Origin: CAYYFX01 sp964571855
GTDB taxonomy: Bacteria; ARS69
Direction: 5' to 3'
Assembly (NCBI GenBank): GCA_964571855.1
Contig: CAZNDO010000001.1
Coordinates: 806,001 to 870,000, forward strand
Length of the DNA stretch: 64,000 nucleotides
In this document: piece by piece, positions 8,645 through 16,523 of the stretch
Layout of the letters: every line of letters begins with the position of its first letter
How positions within the stretch are numbered: position 1 is the stretch's first letter
Notes under the pieces: generated by a model
The model's input: only the letters and a program-made list of their open reading frames with translations
Told to the model about the DNA's origin: nothing
The model's database searches: none
Position numbers and translations under genes: made by a program

Positions 8645-10822
8645 TCACCGGAGCAGCACCACACGCCGCGTGCGGCTCGCGTCCTCCGTCGTGAGCCGGG
8701 CGAAGTAGACGCCCGCGGCGAGGCCGTCCGCATTCCAGGCGACGGCGTGCCGTCCGGCGCCGGCGGGGCCGTCCGCGAGGGACGTCACCTTGCGTCCCGC
8801 GACGTCGAAGATCGCGACGGACGCGACGCCGGCCTTCGGCATCTCGTACTCGAGGATCGTGGACCCCACGAAGGGATTGCGCAGCACGTCGAACCGGACC
8901 GACGCGACCTGCGGCGGGACTTGCGGCGCCCCGGTCGCCGGCGCTCCTCCCATGCGATACAGGCCGTCCCCGAGCGTGCCCAGGAGATCGACGTACGTCC
9001 CGCCGCCGCGCAGCGGATCCGCCGCGAGGCGGAAGCCGCCGAACTCCCCGTAATAGCGGGCGGGATCGGGCCCGGGCAGGTCACTCCAGTCGTCCAGGGC
9101 GAAGCCGCAGACCGCCGGGCTCGCGTAGCGGAGGCGATCCTCCTCCCGCGCGACCCACCGGTCGCCGGCCTTGAGCACCTGTTCCGCGTCACCGAGCGAG
9201 TACGTGGCATTCAGCGTCCACGTGAGGCCGTCGAGGTCGTACAGCCCGGTGGAAGTGGCCGCGGTGATCCCGCAGAGGCCGCCGCCCGCGTCCGGATCGA
9301 TGCCGATGTCCCGGACGACCAGGTTCGAGAGACCCGTGTTGAACGGGGAGAACGTGGCGCCCCAGTTCGTCGAGCGGAACACGCCCTGGGCGCCGAAGTC
9401 GAAGAACCCCGTGGCGACCCAGACGTCGCTTCCGGAGCACTCGATATCGGAGATCCCGTTCACGCCGGGCAGGATGGCGACCTGCGGCCACGTCGCGCCG
9501 TCGTCCGACGAGCGGAAGATCCGGCTCCCGGAACCGGCGAAGATGTAGCCCCAGTCGTTCGCGGCGAGCGCGGTGGCCGCCACGGGGGAGACGTTCGTGA
9601 AGCTCGCGCCGAAGTCCGACGACCGGTGGATGCCGGTCGCCGCGCCGCCCACGTACAGGTCGCTGTTCGGCGCCACGGTCATCGAGCGGACGAGTTCCGT
9701 GGAAAGGACGCCGCTGCCGCCGGGCGTCCAATCGATGGCGTCCATCGAGGCGAAGATGCCGATCTGCTCCACCGCCACGTAGGCCACGCCGGCCACGTTG
9801 TCGGCGGCGATGCCGTCGATGAACACGTTGCGCATGCCCGCGTTCATCAAGTCCCAGGCGCCGCCCTCTCTCCGGTAGGGGCCCGGGCCTCGCGTGCCGA
9901 GGTAGAGCCGACCCGACGTGTGGCCGAGGTTGCTGAAGGACTGCACGGGAACGCCCGGCTCGAGCATCCAGTCCGCGCGGAAGCCCGCGGCCCCGACGTC
10001 GGCGGAATAGATCCTGGCGCCCGTGGCCGATCCGTTGTACTGCGCGGCGTAGATGCGCCCCTGGAAGACGTCGACGTCGAGATACGCGCCGGACGGCGCC
10101 GCCAGGGAGGTCCATGCCAGTCCGTCGTTCGTCGACCTGTACACGTTGGCCGCGTCGGCGGCGTAGAGACTCCCCGTCGCCGGGTCGACGACCAGCGAGT
10201 TGGCATCCGAGGCCAGACCGGCGTCGCGGGCCTGCCACGTGGCGCCGCCGTCGGAGGAGAAGTAGAGGTTGACCGTGTTGAGCTGCACGCCCACGAAGAG
10301 GAGCCCCGCGGCGTTCGCCCGCACGAACAAGGGGAACGACGCCGGGAAGCTCGCGACCGGGGCGAACGTCGAGCCTCCGTCCGTCGACCGGTGGAGTCCG
10401 TCGTCGAACGTGCAGGCCCAGATGGTCTGGTCGTCCGGCATGGGGAGGATATCCCGCACGATCTCGTCCGACAGCGACGTGTTGATCATCTGCCACGAGG
10501 CGCCGTCGTTCGTCGTGCGGAAGAACCCCGTGTTGTTGAAGCCGTCGGTCCCGATGTACGCCCTTCCCCCGGTTCCCGCGGCGACGGAGCGCGGATCGAT
10601 GTCGGGGTCGTCGAAGACCTGCACCCACTGGGCGGCGCCGTCGGCCAAGCGGTAGACCCCGCCCCGCGAGGTCGCGGCCCAGACCCGGTCCTGGGCGTCG
10701 GCGAAGAGATCGTTGGGCCAGCCCCCGTACAGCGCCACCTCCTCCCAATCCTGCGACCCGGCGCGCGAGGGGGCCAGCATGATGGGGATCACCGCGAGCA
10801 GGACCGCCCCGAGCGTCTTCAT
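8645..10822 (-). CDS. Secreted BNR/sortilin-like beta-propeller protein with FlgD-like tail
   Basis: 725 residues from an ATG with GGAGG 5 nt upstream; the longer open frame adds no sensible N-terminus. The signal peptide (~1-23) is followed by many Asp-box-like repeats (FFRTTNDGASWQ, LHRSTDGGSTF, YFSSDGGATWQ, IFRSSDDGATWP, VFRSTNWGATF), the pattern of BNR/sortilin/YCF48-like propellers. Residues ~640-725 are a FlgD-like Ig domain (RNPFVGSTILEY, VAIFDVAGRKV, LAAGVYFARL) ending in RRVVLLR. Such proteins are exported surface proteins that are often of unknown function; sialidase activity is not implied, as no catalytic Arg triad or Tyr/Glu pair is visible. Divergent from the CBM20-type gene at 11100. 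Confidence 0.78.
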   Translation of the reverse strand: MKTLGAVLLAVIPIMLAPSRAGSQDWEEVALYGGWPNDLFADAQDRVWAATSRGGVYRLADGAAQWVQVFDDPDIDPRSVAAGTGGRAYIGTDGFNNTGFFRTTNDGASWQMINTSLSDEIVRDILPMPDDQTIWACTFDDGLHRSTDGGSTFAPVASFPASFPLFVRANAAGLLFVGVQLNTVNLYFSSDGGATWQARDAGLASDANSLVVDPATGSLYAADAANVYRSTNDGLAWTSLAAPSGAYLDVDVFQGRIYAAQYNGSATGARIYSADVGAAGFRADWMLEPGVPVQSFSNLGHTSGRLYLGTRGPGPYRREGGAWDLMNAGMRNVFIDGIAADNVAGVAYVAVEQIGIFASMDAIDWTPGGSGVLSTELVRSMTVAPNSDLYVGGAATGIHRSSDFGASFTNVSPVAATALAANDWGYIFAGSGSRIFRSSDDGATWPQVAILPGVNGISDIECSGSDVWVATGFFDFGAQGVFRSTNWGATFSPFNTGLSNLVVRDIGIDPDAGGGLCGITAATSTGLYDLDGLTWTLNATYSLGDAEQVLKAGDRWVAREEDRLRYASPAVCGFALDDWSDLPGPDPARYYGEFGGFRLAADPLRGGGTYVDLLGTLGDGLYRMGGAPATGAPQVPPQVASVRFDVLRNPFVGSTILEYEMPKAGVASVAIFDVAGRKVTSLADGPAGAGRHAVAWNADGLAAGVYFARLTTEDASRTRRVVLLR

Positions 10823-11099
10823 GGATGCCTCCGTGACGGGTGGCGTCGAGCCGGAACGCCCGGCCCCGGAATCCCGTCCACCCGGCAAGCCGCAAACGGG
10901 CGGGAGAACCCGACACGCGGCGGCCGCCGGGTTCGCCCGGGCGACCCGCCAAACCTGCCAAGGGGGGCCTGTTCCGGCCCCCCGACTCTGGTATCCTTCC
11001 CGATGGACGGGTTCGCCAGAACCTGAACGACGGGACCGGACGGCGGGATGCGCCGCCCTCCCGCATCCAGTCCGACCCACCACGCAGGAGGACGGCAAC

Positions 11100-12263
11100 A
11101 TGACGAGGATCACGAGGGGCCTTCTCGCGATCACGGCCGCGGCGGCGTTCACCGCCGTCACCACGTCGAGCGCCTGGGCCACGATCGGCTGGGCGGGGAA
11201 CGTGTGGCCGTTGCACAACTCGAACCAGGCGCCCACGGGCCCGCTGAGCGTGTACGCGCAGGTCTGGAAGGGCGGCGTCACGGACGCGATGGGCCAGGGC
11301 GCGGACATCTCCGCGGTCCTGTACTACACGCCGCAGGGCGGCAGCCAGCAGGCCGTGCCCATGACCTACCAGGGCGACGTGGGCAGCAACGACGAGTACA
11401 CCGCGCAGGTCCCGCAGGTGGATCTGGTGCCCGGCAGCTACGTCGACGTCACCGTGATCTTCACGGACGAGACGGACTCCAGCACGTTCGAGGTCACGGG
11501 CGACCAGTCCAACAACCCGCCGCCCATCCGCTACAACATCACGAACGTGCTGCCGAACGCCGTGGACGTCACGTTCACGATGTGCATGAGCGGCACGGCC
11601 ACGGCCGGCGCGCCCTGCGTCATCGGCTCCGCGCCGGAGATCGGCTCCTGGGGCACGGGCGTCACGATGAACCCCGAGGGCAGCCACTCCGACCTGTGGA
11701 CGGTCACGGTCACGTTCGCGGCCGGCAGCAACCCGAACTTCGAGTACAAGTACAAGAAGGACGCCTGCAACGACTGGGAGTTCGTCGGCAACCGCGTCGT
11801 GGCCCTGCCCACGGACGGCACCACCGCGGTCACGCTGGGCGTGGACAGCTGGAACAACTCGCCGCTCGGCTGCGACATCGGCGAGGTGCTCTCGGCGGCC
11901 AAGGAGATCTGCTTCCGCGTGTGCCTGAGCGAGGTGGGCTACACGGGCGGCACGTGCGTGATCGGCTCCCCGAGCCAGCTCACCGGCTGGACCACGGGCG
12001 TGCCGATGAGCGTGATCGGTCCGGACTACTTCGAGGCGTGCGTCACGTTCGCGGCCGGCACCCCGGTGCAGAACGTGGAGTACAAGTTCAAGAAGGACGA
12101 CTGCGCCACCTGGGAGGGCATCGGCAACCGCTCCATCATGGTGGACAACTCCAGCCCGGTGACCCAGATCCTCTCCCACAACTGGGATGACGGTCCGGGC
12201 GCATGCGGCACGGTGGGCGTGGAGCCCACGTCGTGGGGTCGCCTGAAGACGCAGTACCGGTAG
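11100..12263 (+). CDS. Secreted protein with two CBM20-like starch-binding domains and SWGRLK tail
   Basis: 387 residues; ATG preceded by CAGGAGGACGGCAAC. Signal peptide ~1-29. Residues ~30-140 form an unassigned beta-domain. Two homologous modules follow at ~150-255 and ~270-365: each starts with FTMCMSG or FRVCLSE, has C-VIGS-x2-E/Q-(I/L)-x-(S/G)-W-x-TGV-x-M, an aromatic-rich FEYKYKKD or VEYKFKKD strand, then W-E-(F/G)-(V/I)-GNR. This matches CBM20 starch-binding domains, including the W-E...GNR signature; each copy has extra Cys. The C-terminal 12 residues, after VE, are PTSWGRLKTQYR, a tail repeated almost exactly in the unrelated secreted protein at 33384. No catalytic domain, so this is a binding protein or scaffold. 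Confidence 0.8.
   Translation: MTRITRGLLAITAAAAFTAVTTSSAWATIGWAGNVWPLHNSNQAPTGPLSVYAQVWKGGVTDAMGQGADISAVLYYTPQGGSQQAVPMTYQGDVGSNDEYTAQVPQVDLVPGSYVDVTVIFTDETDSSTFEVTGDQSNNPPPIRYNITNVLPNAVDVTFTMCMSGTATAGAPCVIGSAPEIGSWGTGVTMNPEGSHSDLWTVTVTFAAGSNPNFEYKYKKDACNDWEFVGNRVVALPTDGTTAVTLGVDSWNNSPLGCDIGEVLSAAKEICFRVCLSEVGYTGGTCVIGSPSQLTGWTTGVPMSVIGPDYFEACVTFAAGTPVQNVEYKFKKDDCATWEGIGNRSIMVDNSSPVTQILSHNWDDGPGACGTVGVEPTSWGRLKTQYR
12225..12260 (+). other. Candidate C-terminal sorting motif (copy 1)
   Basis: Codons for PTSWGRLKTQYR, immediately before the stop. Ten of twelve residues match the tail at 33387-33422, and five of the ten identical residues use different codons, so the match is not a recent DNA duplication. 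Sorting function is inference. Confidence 0.55.
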
Positions 12264-12306
12264 CACGGCGCCGCGCGGCGAAGGCCGCGCCCGCCGCGAA
12301 GGACGA

Positions 12307-12337
12307 AGCCCCGGTCTCGCCGCGCGAGGCCGGGGCT
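12307..12337. terminator. Strong bidirectional terminator hairpin
   Basis: A 14-bp inverted repeat (AGCCCCGGTCTCGC with GCGAGGCCGGGGCT, one G-T wobble) and a CGC loop, followed on the plus strand by TCTTCGTTC. It sits between the stop codons of the CBM20 protein (12263) and the NmrA-like gene (12376). Confidence 0.8.
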
Positions 12338-12375
12338 CTTCGTTCGGGTGCGCCACTCGCGTAGTCGGGCGCGCG

Positions 12376-13263
12376 TCAGCGGCGGCTCGGCGCCACCTCC
12401 AGCCGCGCCACGAAGTCCTCGAACGCCGTGGGCGTGGTGTTCTCCGGCTTGCGCCCTTCGAGCGGCCGGATCCGGTCCTCGCTGATGGCCCGGCTCATCT
12501 CCGCGTACTGCTCCGCGGCATCCTTCGCCACGCCCATCCCCGTGAGCGCCCCGATGAAGTCCGCCTCGGGGAACTGCACATAGGGGAGATCCGGCTTGCC
12601 CAGGTGCTCGCCGAGGATGCGCGTGGCCTCGGTCATCGTGAGGTCGCGCGGGCCCAGGAGCTCGCGCACGGTGAAGCCGGTCCAGTCCCGCTTCCGCAGC
12701 GCCTCCGCGGCCGCGGCCGCGATGTCCTGCGTGGCGATCATGGGGAACGGCACGTCCGGCGCGATGGCGCCGCCGTTCACGCCCTGGCTGCGGATGAGAT
12801 CCAGCGTGGAGAGGTGGTTCTCGAAGAAGTAGGTGGGGCGCAACGCCAGCACGTCCACGCCGTCCAGCGCGCGCAGCTTCCGCTCCTGTGCGCCCAGTCC
12901 CGCGATCGGGCCGGTGCCGGAGGGGAGCTCCGCGCCCAGGCTGCTCAGGAAGACCACCTTCTTCACGCCGCTCCTGCGCACCGCCTCGGCGAGGGCCGTG
13001 CCCATGCGGTCCTGGCTGGCGCGCAGGCCGGGGGACGACGCGTCGGAGGGGATCAGCGCGTAGACGGCGTCCGCGCCCGCGAGGGCCCGCGCGAGCGCCT
13101 CCACGTCCCCGATCTCCCCGACCGCGACCTCCGCCCCGCGCGCGGCGAGGTCCTTCATCCTCTCCTTGGAGCGGCCGAAGACGCGCACCTTCTCGCCGGC
13201 ATCCAGCAGTGCGGCGGCGATGCGGCCGCCCGTGTGACCGGTCGCGCCCAGAACGGTGATCAT
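12376..13263 (-). CDS. NmrA-like NAD(P)-binding protein
   Basis: 295 residues of the atypical short-chain dehydrogenase NmrA/HSCARG type. The Rossmann start is VLGATGHTGGRIA with the G-x-x-G-x-x-G motif, followed by VRVFGRSKERM, which would contact the adenine ribose. DAVYALIPSD and VVFLSSLGAEL match the family core; the catalytic YxxxK of true SDR enzymes is absent, and LRPTYFFENHL is typical of NmrA proteins. The family includes NAD(P)H-sensing regulators and quinone reductases (QOR2-like), so the substrate is open. ATG follows GGAGGGCCCC. It is convergent with the CBM20 gene and lies downstream of, and co-directional with, the GH13 gene, but probably as a separate unit. Confidence 0.8.
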   Translation of the reverse strand: MITVLGATGHTGGRIAAALLDAGEKVRVFGRSKERMKDLAARGAEVAVGEIGDVEALARALAGADAVYALIPSDASSPGLRASQDRMGTALAEAVRRSGVKKVVFLSSLGAELPSGTGPIAGLGAQERKLRALDGVDVLALRPTYFFENHLSTLDLIRSQGVNGGAIAPDVPFPMIATQDIAAAAAEALRKRDWTGFTVRELLGPRDLTMTEATRILGEHLGKPDLPYVQFPEADFIGALTGMGVAKDAAEQYAEMSRAISEDRIRPLEGRKPENTTPTAFEDFVARLEVAPSRR

Positions 13264-13362
13264 GGGGCCCTCCTTCCGAAGCGGTGGATGGTGGGGCTCG
13301 TGCCCCTCGCAGGGTCTACCCGCGGCCCCGCCATCCGTTCCCCGCCCCGTGCAGGCCGGGCC

Positions 13363-15819
13363 TCAACGCACGAGCGTCATCTTCCGCGTGCGGGATTCGC
13401 CGTTCGCCTCGAGCTTCACGAAGTAGACGCCCGGCGCGACCGCGCGGCCCGCGGCGTCGCGGCCGTCCCAGGTCACCTGCGTCATCCCCTCGCCGCGCGC
13501 CTCGTCCAGCACGGTGGCCACCCGGCGCCCCGCGGCGTCCAGCACCGTGAGCTTCGCGTGCCCGGCCCTCGCCAGCGCGAACCGGATCGTCCGCGGGCCG
13601 GCGGCCGGGTTCGGCGCGGGCACGTCCAGCCGCAGGGCCACGCGCTCCGGCGCCACCACCGGCGTGTCCACGAGGGAGGAGCCGTGGCGCAGGACCACGA
13701 GGCCGCGCGCCGGCACCTCCAGCAGGACGGACTGCGGATACGTATCGTACGGGAACGCCTGCGCGATCAGCGGGTTCGGGTTCTCCGGGCCGCTCTCGCC
13801 GTACGCCGCGGCCTGGCTGTTGAGGATCTCGTTCCACTCGCCGCCCTGCGGCACGCCGATGCGGTAGCCGTTCCGGTCCACGTTCGCGAAGTTCGCCACG
13901 ATCACGAGGTTCTCGCCGGCGAAGTCGCTGCGCTCCCACGCCAGAAGGTTCCCGCCCTCGTTCTCGTGGAAGACCACGTGGTACGCGTCCGAGCGGAGCG
14001 CCGGGTTCGTGCGGCGCAGGGTCACGAGGTCCCGGAAGTACGCGTACACCCCGGCGTACGTGGTCTTCTTGGACCAGTCGATGCGGTCCGCGAAGCCGGT
14101 GCCGAAGCCCGTGTCCTCCAGCCACTCGTCGCCCATGAGCATGGCGGGGACGCCCGGCGCGCACATCACGATCCCCTCGGCCAGTTTCATGCGCCCGCGC
14201 GCGAAGATGTCGTCGTGCGGGAACGTCGTGTCGATGGTCTTCACGAGCCGCTGCCCGCCCGACGACGGCCACGCCTCGTCGTGGAGCTGCACGTAGTTCG
14301 TCACGCGCGTCTGCGACAGCTCGAAGCCGTAGCCGTTGATCACCTCGCGGACCTTCCAGATCTCGGGGTCGCCGAACGCGGAGTCCAGCAGCTCCTCGCG
14401 GAGCCGGTCGGTGAACGCGTCGAAGTACTGGGAGTCGAAGCCGGCACCGCCACTCGCGGTGGAGCGGGTGACCCAGGAGTCGTCCGGGAGCTGCTCCGCG
14501 ATGACCACCTTGTTCGCGAAGCGGCGGTCGATGAGGTTGTTGAAGTCCTGCATGAGGCTCCAGCCCGCGGCCTCCTGCGCGCCGATGTTCATGTACTCGG
14601 TGGCGTCCATGCGGAAACCGTCCACCTTGTACTCCTCCAGCCAGTGCAGGGCCGAACCCAGGAAATAGTCCCGCACGGGGCCGGAATCGAAGTCCGCCTG
14701 GTCGCCCCAGGGCGTGCCGATGGCGGGGGAGTCGAAGTAGCGCTGCGTGCCGTCGTAGAACCAGAGGTGGTTGTCCGTGGATGAGAAGTGGTTCCACACG
14801 ATGTCCAGCAGCACCGCGATCCCGTTCTGGTGCAGCACGTCCACCATCTGCTTGAACTCGTCCGGCGTGCCGTACACCCACTCCGGGGACCACTGCGTGA
14901 TGGGGTTGTAGCCCGCGGACTCGTCTCCCGGGAACTCCGTGATCGGGCACAGCATCACCGCGTTCACGCCCAGGTCCGCCAGGTGGCCCACGCGCGCCGT
15001 CACGTCGGCGTACCCGCCGGGGAACGGCGGCGTGCCGAGCGGGTCGTTGCGGCCGGAGAACGTGCCCAGGTGGAGCTGGTAGACCACCATGTCCTCCAGC
15101 GGCGGCGTGTCGAAGTCCGGGACGGTCCACGCGTACCGGAACGGGTTCTCGACGACCGAGTTGTACGGGCCGCCGTCGTCCAGGTTCCGCGCGCGCGCGT
15201 CCGGTCGCCAGATGGAGTTGTTGAAGAAGTACTTGTACTGGTGGAGGTCGAGCGCGTTCGTGATGCGGCGCGTGAAGTACTCGCCGGTCTTCGTCATGGA
15301 GTTCGCGGTGGTCCAGCCGTTGAACTCGCCGCGCACGTGCGCGGTGGTGGCGCCGGGGGCCCACACGCGGAACACGGCCCCGCCGCCGGACAGCAGCGTG
15401 GCGCCGAGCGGCGCGTGCGAGAGGGTGGAGTAGTCCACCACGAAGCCGCCGTCCGCGGGCACGCCGTCCGTGAGGCCGTTCACGCTGAGGTAGTCCACGT
15501 CCGCGCCGTCGGTCAGCTCGATCCAGTAGGAGAGCGTGGTGCTGCCGGTGGCGGGGACGGTGGCGGACCACACGTCGTACGGGCCGCGCTGCTCCACCAC
15601 GGCGGCGGCCACGAAGACCGCGGAGCCGGTGTTCACGTTCACGCGGGCGGCCGTGAGGTCGTTGTGCCAGGTCTGGAAGCGGACATCGAAGGTCTGCCCG
15701 TCCACCGGGCACAGCGGGCGGCGATCCTGCCAGGGGACGTGGGAGACGCCCGCCCACTCGACGTTCCCGTCGGCGGAGGCGAGCAGGAGGACGGTGGCGG
15801 CGGTGGTCAGGAAGGGCAC
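13363..15819 (-). CDS. Secreted GH13 enzyme (branching-enzyme/alpha-amylase-like) with CBM48 and FlgD-like tail
   Basis: 818 residues from GTG 15819, which has GGAGG 7 nt upstream and a signal peptide (FLTTAATVLLLASADG). An N-terminal beta-domain precedes a CBM48 at ~130-225 (AVFRVWAPGATTAHV, GEFNGWT). The catalytic barrel shows the GH13 regions: DIVWNH (~340), GFRMDATEY with nucleophile Asp (~403), VIAEQ with acid/base Glu (~440) and VQLHDE (~512). The CBM48 plus HDE pattern resembles glycogen branching enzymes, but export and missing neighbours of glycogen synthesis argue for extracellular alpha-glucan processing. Residues ~725-818 are a FlgD-like Ig domain (PAPNPAAGPRTIRF, APGVYFVKLEA). 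Whether it hydrolyses, branches or debranches cannot be decided by eye. Confidence 0.85.
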   Translation of the reverse strand: MPFLTTAATVLLLASADGNVEWAGVSHVPWQDRRPLCPVDGQTFDVRFQTWHNDLTAARVNVNTGSAVFVAAAVVEQRGPYDVWSATVPATGSTTLSYWIELTDGADVDYLSVNGLTDGVPADGGFVVDYSTLSHAPLGATLLSGGGAVFRVWAPGATTAHVRGEFNGWTTANSMTKTGEYFTRRITNALDLHQYKYFFNNSIWRPDARARNLDDGGPYNSVVENPFRYAWTVPDFDTPPLEDMVVYQLHLGTFSGRNDPLGTPPFPGGYADVTARVGHLADLGVNAVMLCPITEFPGDESAGYNPITQWSPEWVYGTPDEFKQMVDVLHQNGIAVLLDIVWNHFSSTDNHLWFYDGTQRYFDSPAIGTPWGDQADFDSGPVRDYFLGSALHWLEEYKVDGFRMDATEYMNIGAQEAAGWSLMQDFNNLIDRRFANKVVIAEQLPDDSWVTRSTASGGAGFDSQYFDAFTDRLREELLDSAFGDPEIWKVREVINGYGFELSQTRVTNYVQLHDEAWPSSGGQRLVKTIDTTFPHDDIFARGRMKLAEGIVMCAPGVPAMLMGDEWLEDTGFGTGFADRIDWSKKTTYAGVYAYFRDLVTLRRTNPALRSDAYHVVFHENEGGNLLAWERSDFAGENLVIVANFANVDRNGYRIGVPQGGEWNEILNSQAAAYGESGPENPNPLIAQAFPYDTYPQSVLLEVPARGLVVLRHGSSLVDTPVVAPERVALRLDVPAPNPAAGPRTIRFALARAGHAKLTVLDAAGRRVATVLDEARGEGMTQVTWDGRDAAGRAVAPGVYFVKLEANGESRTRKMTLVR

Positions 15820-15860
15820 GGGGACGCCTCCGGATGTCGATTCCGCGGGGGGAGGCATCG

Positions 15861-15866
15861 AGTATA
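15861..15866 (-). promoter_or_regulatory. -10 element (TATACT) upstream of the GH13 gene
   Basis: TATACT on the minus strand. Transcription would start about 7 nt downstream, near 15853, which leaves the in-frame ATG at 15858 upstream of the transcript and supports GTG 15819 as the start. I see no convincing -35 box. Confidence 0.5.
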
Positions 15867-15931
15867 CGGGAGGGGAGAGGACGCGGGACACCCCGGGAGG
15901 GGGCCGCGCCGGCCCGCCGGCCGGCCCGGGC

Positions 15932-16417
15932 CTACGGGCAGGGGCGGCCGGACCAGGTGACGGTGTCCGCACCGCGGGCGCACCGCTCCGCGCGCAGATC
16001 CGCGGCGATGCGCCATGCCCCGTCCGGTCCGCGGACCAGGTCCACCGACGCCCAGACCCCGGCCATCGAGTCGTCCCGGAGACCCTCCTCGACCACGGTC
16101 GCCCGCAGCGAGCCCGGCTCCTCCCGCGTGTCCGTGCGGACGATCGAGACGTCCAGGCTCCAGGACACCTCGCCGGAGTCGTTCGCGAAGCGCCGGGAGA
16201 GCACGGCAAGCGGATCGCGCACCCACGTCTCGCCTGCGGCCGCGGCGGCGTCGATGGCGGCGTTGAACTCCGCGAATTCCAGGGGAACGGGATCCACCGC
16301 GATGATCGCGGCCGCGTCGCCGGCCACGGCGCCGGTCGTCGGGAGGGCAAGAGCCAACGCGGCGGCGGCGAGCGCCGGGAACGCGGCGGTCGCGCGGATC
16401 GGCGTTCGGAAAACCAT
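15932..16417 (-). CDS. Small secreted protein of unknown function
   Basis: 161 residues; ATG preceded by GGAGGCAGCC. The signal peptide ends near GAVAGDA. The mature part has an N-terminal helix-prone segment (FAEFNAAIDAAAAAGETWV) and beta-strands (VSWSLDVSIVRTD, WASVDLVRGPDGAWRIAADLRAERC) and ends in a Cys-containing tail (ERCARG, then WSGRPCP), which could form one disulfide. The layout, alternating strands plus a W-R-I-x-A-D strand, faintly recalls small NTF2/SnoaL-like secreted proteins, but I do not recognise a family. It lies downstream of the beta-lactamase-fold gene, separated by a strong hairpin, and is probably its own transcript. Confidence 0.6.
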   Translation of the reverse strand: MVFRTPIRATAAFPALAAAALALALPTTGAVAGDAAAIIAVDPVPLEFAEFNAAIDAAAAAGETWVRDPLAVLSRRFANDSGEVSWSLDVSIVRTDTREEPGSLRATVVEEGLRDDSMAGVWASVDLVRGPDGAWRIAADLRAERCARGADTVTWSGRPCP

Positions 16418-16472
16418 GGCTGCCTCCGGGCACGTTCCGGGAAGCCGGCAGTGCGCCGTGGGGAAGATAGCA

Positions 16473-16499
16473 CCGGGGCGCCGGCGCGCGGCGCCCCGG
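16473..16499 (-). terminator. Terminator hairpin after the serine hydrolase gene
   Basis: A perfect 10-bp inverted repeat (CCGGGGCGCC with GGCGCCCCGG) and 7-nt loop, 24 nt downstream of the stop of the 16524-18044 gene on the minus strand. Confidence 0.65.
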
Positions 16500-16523
16500 C
16501 TTCTCGCCCTCCGGGCGCGCCGC

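Noticed and set aside
8645..10822. Sialidase
   Set aside because: Asp-box repeats alone; the catalytic Arg triad and Tyr/Glu pair of sialidases are not visible.
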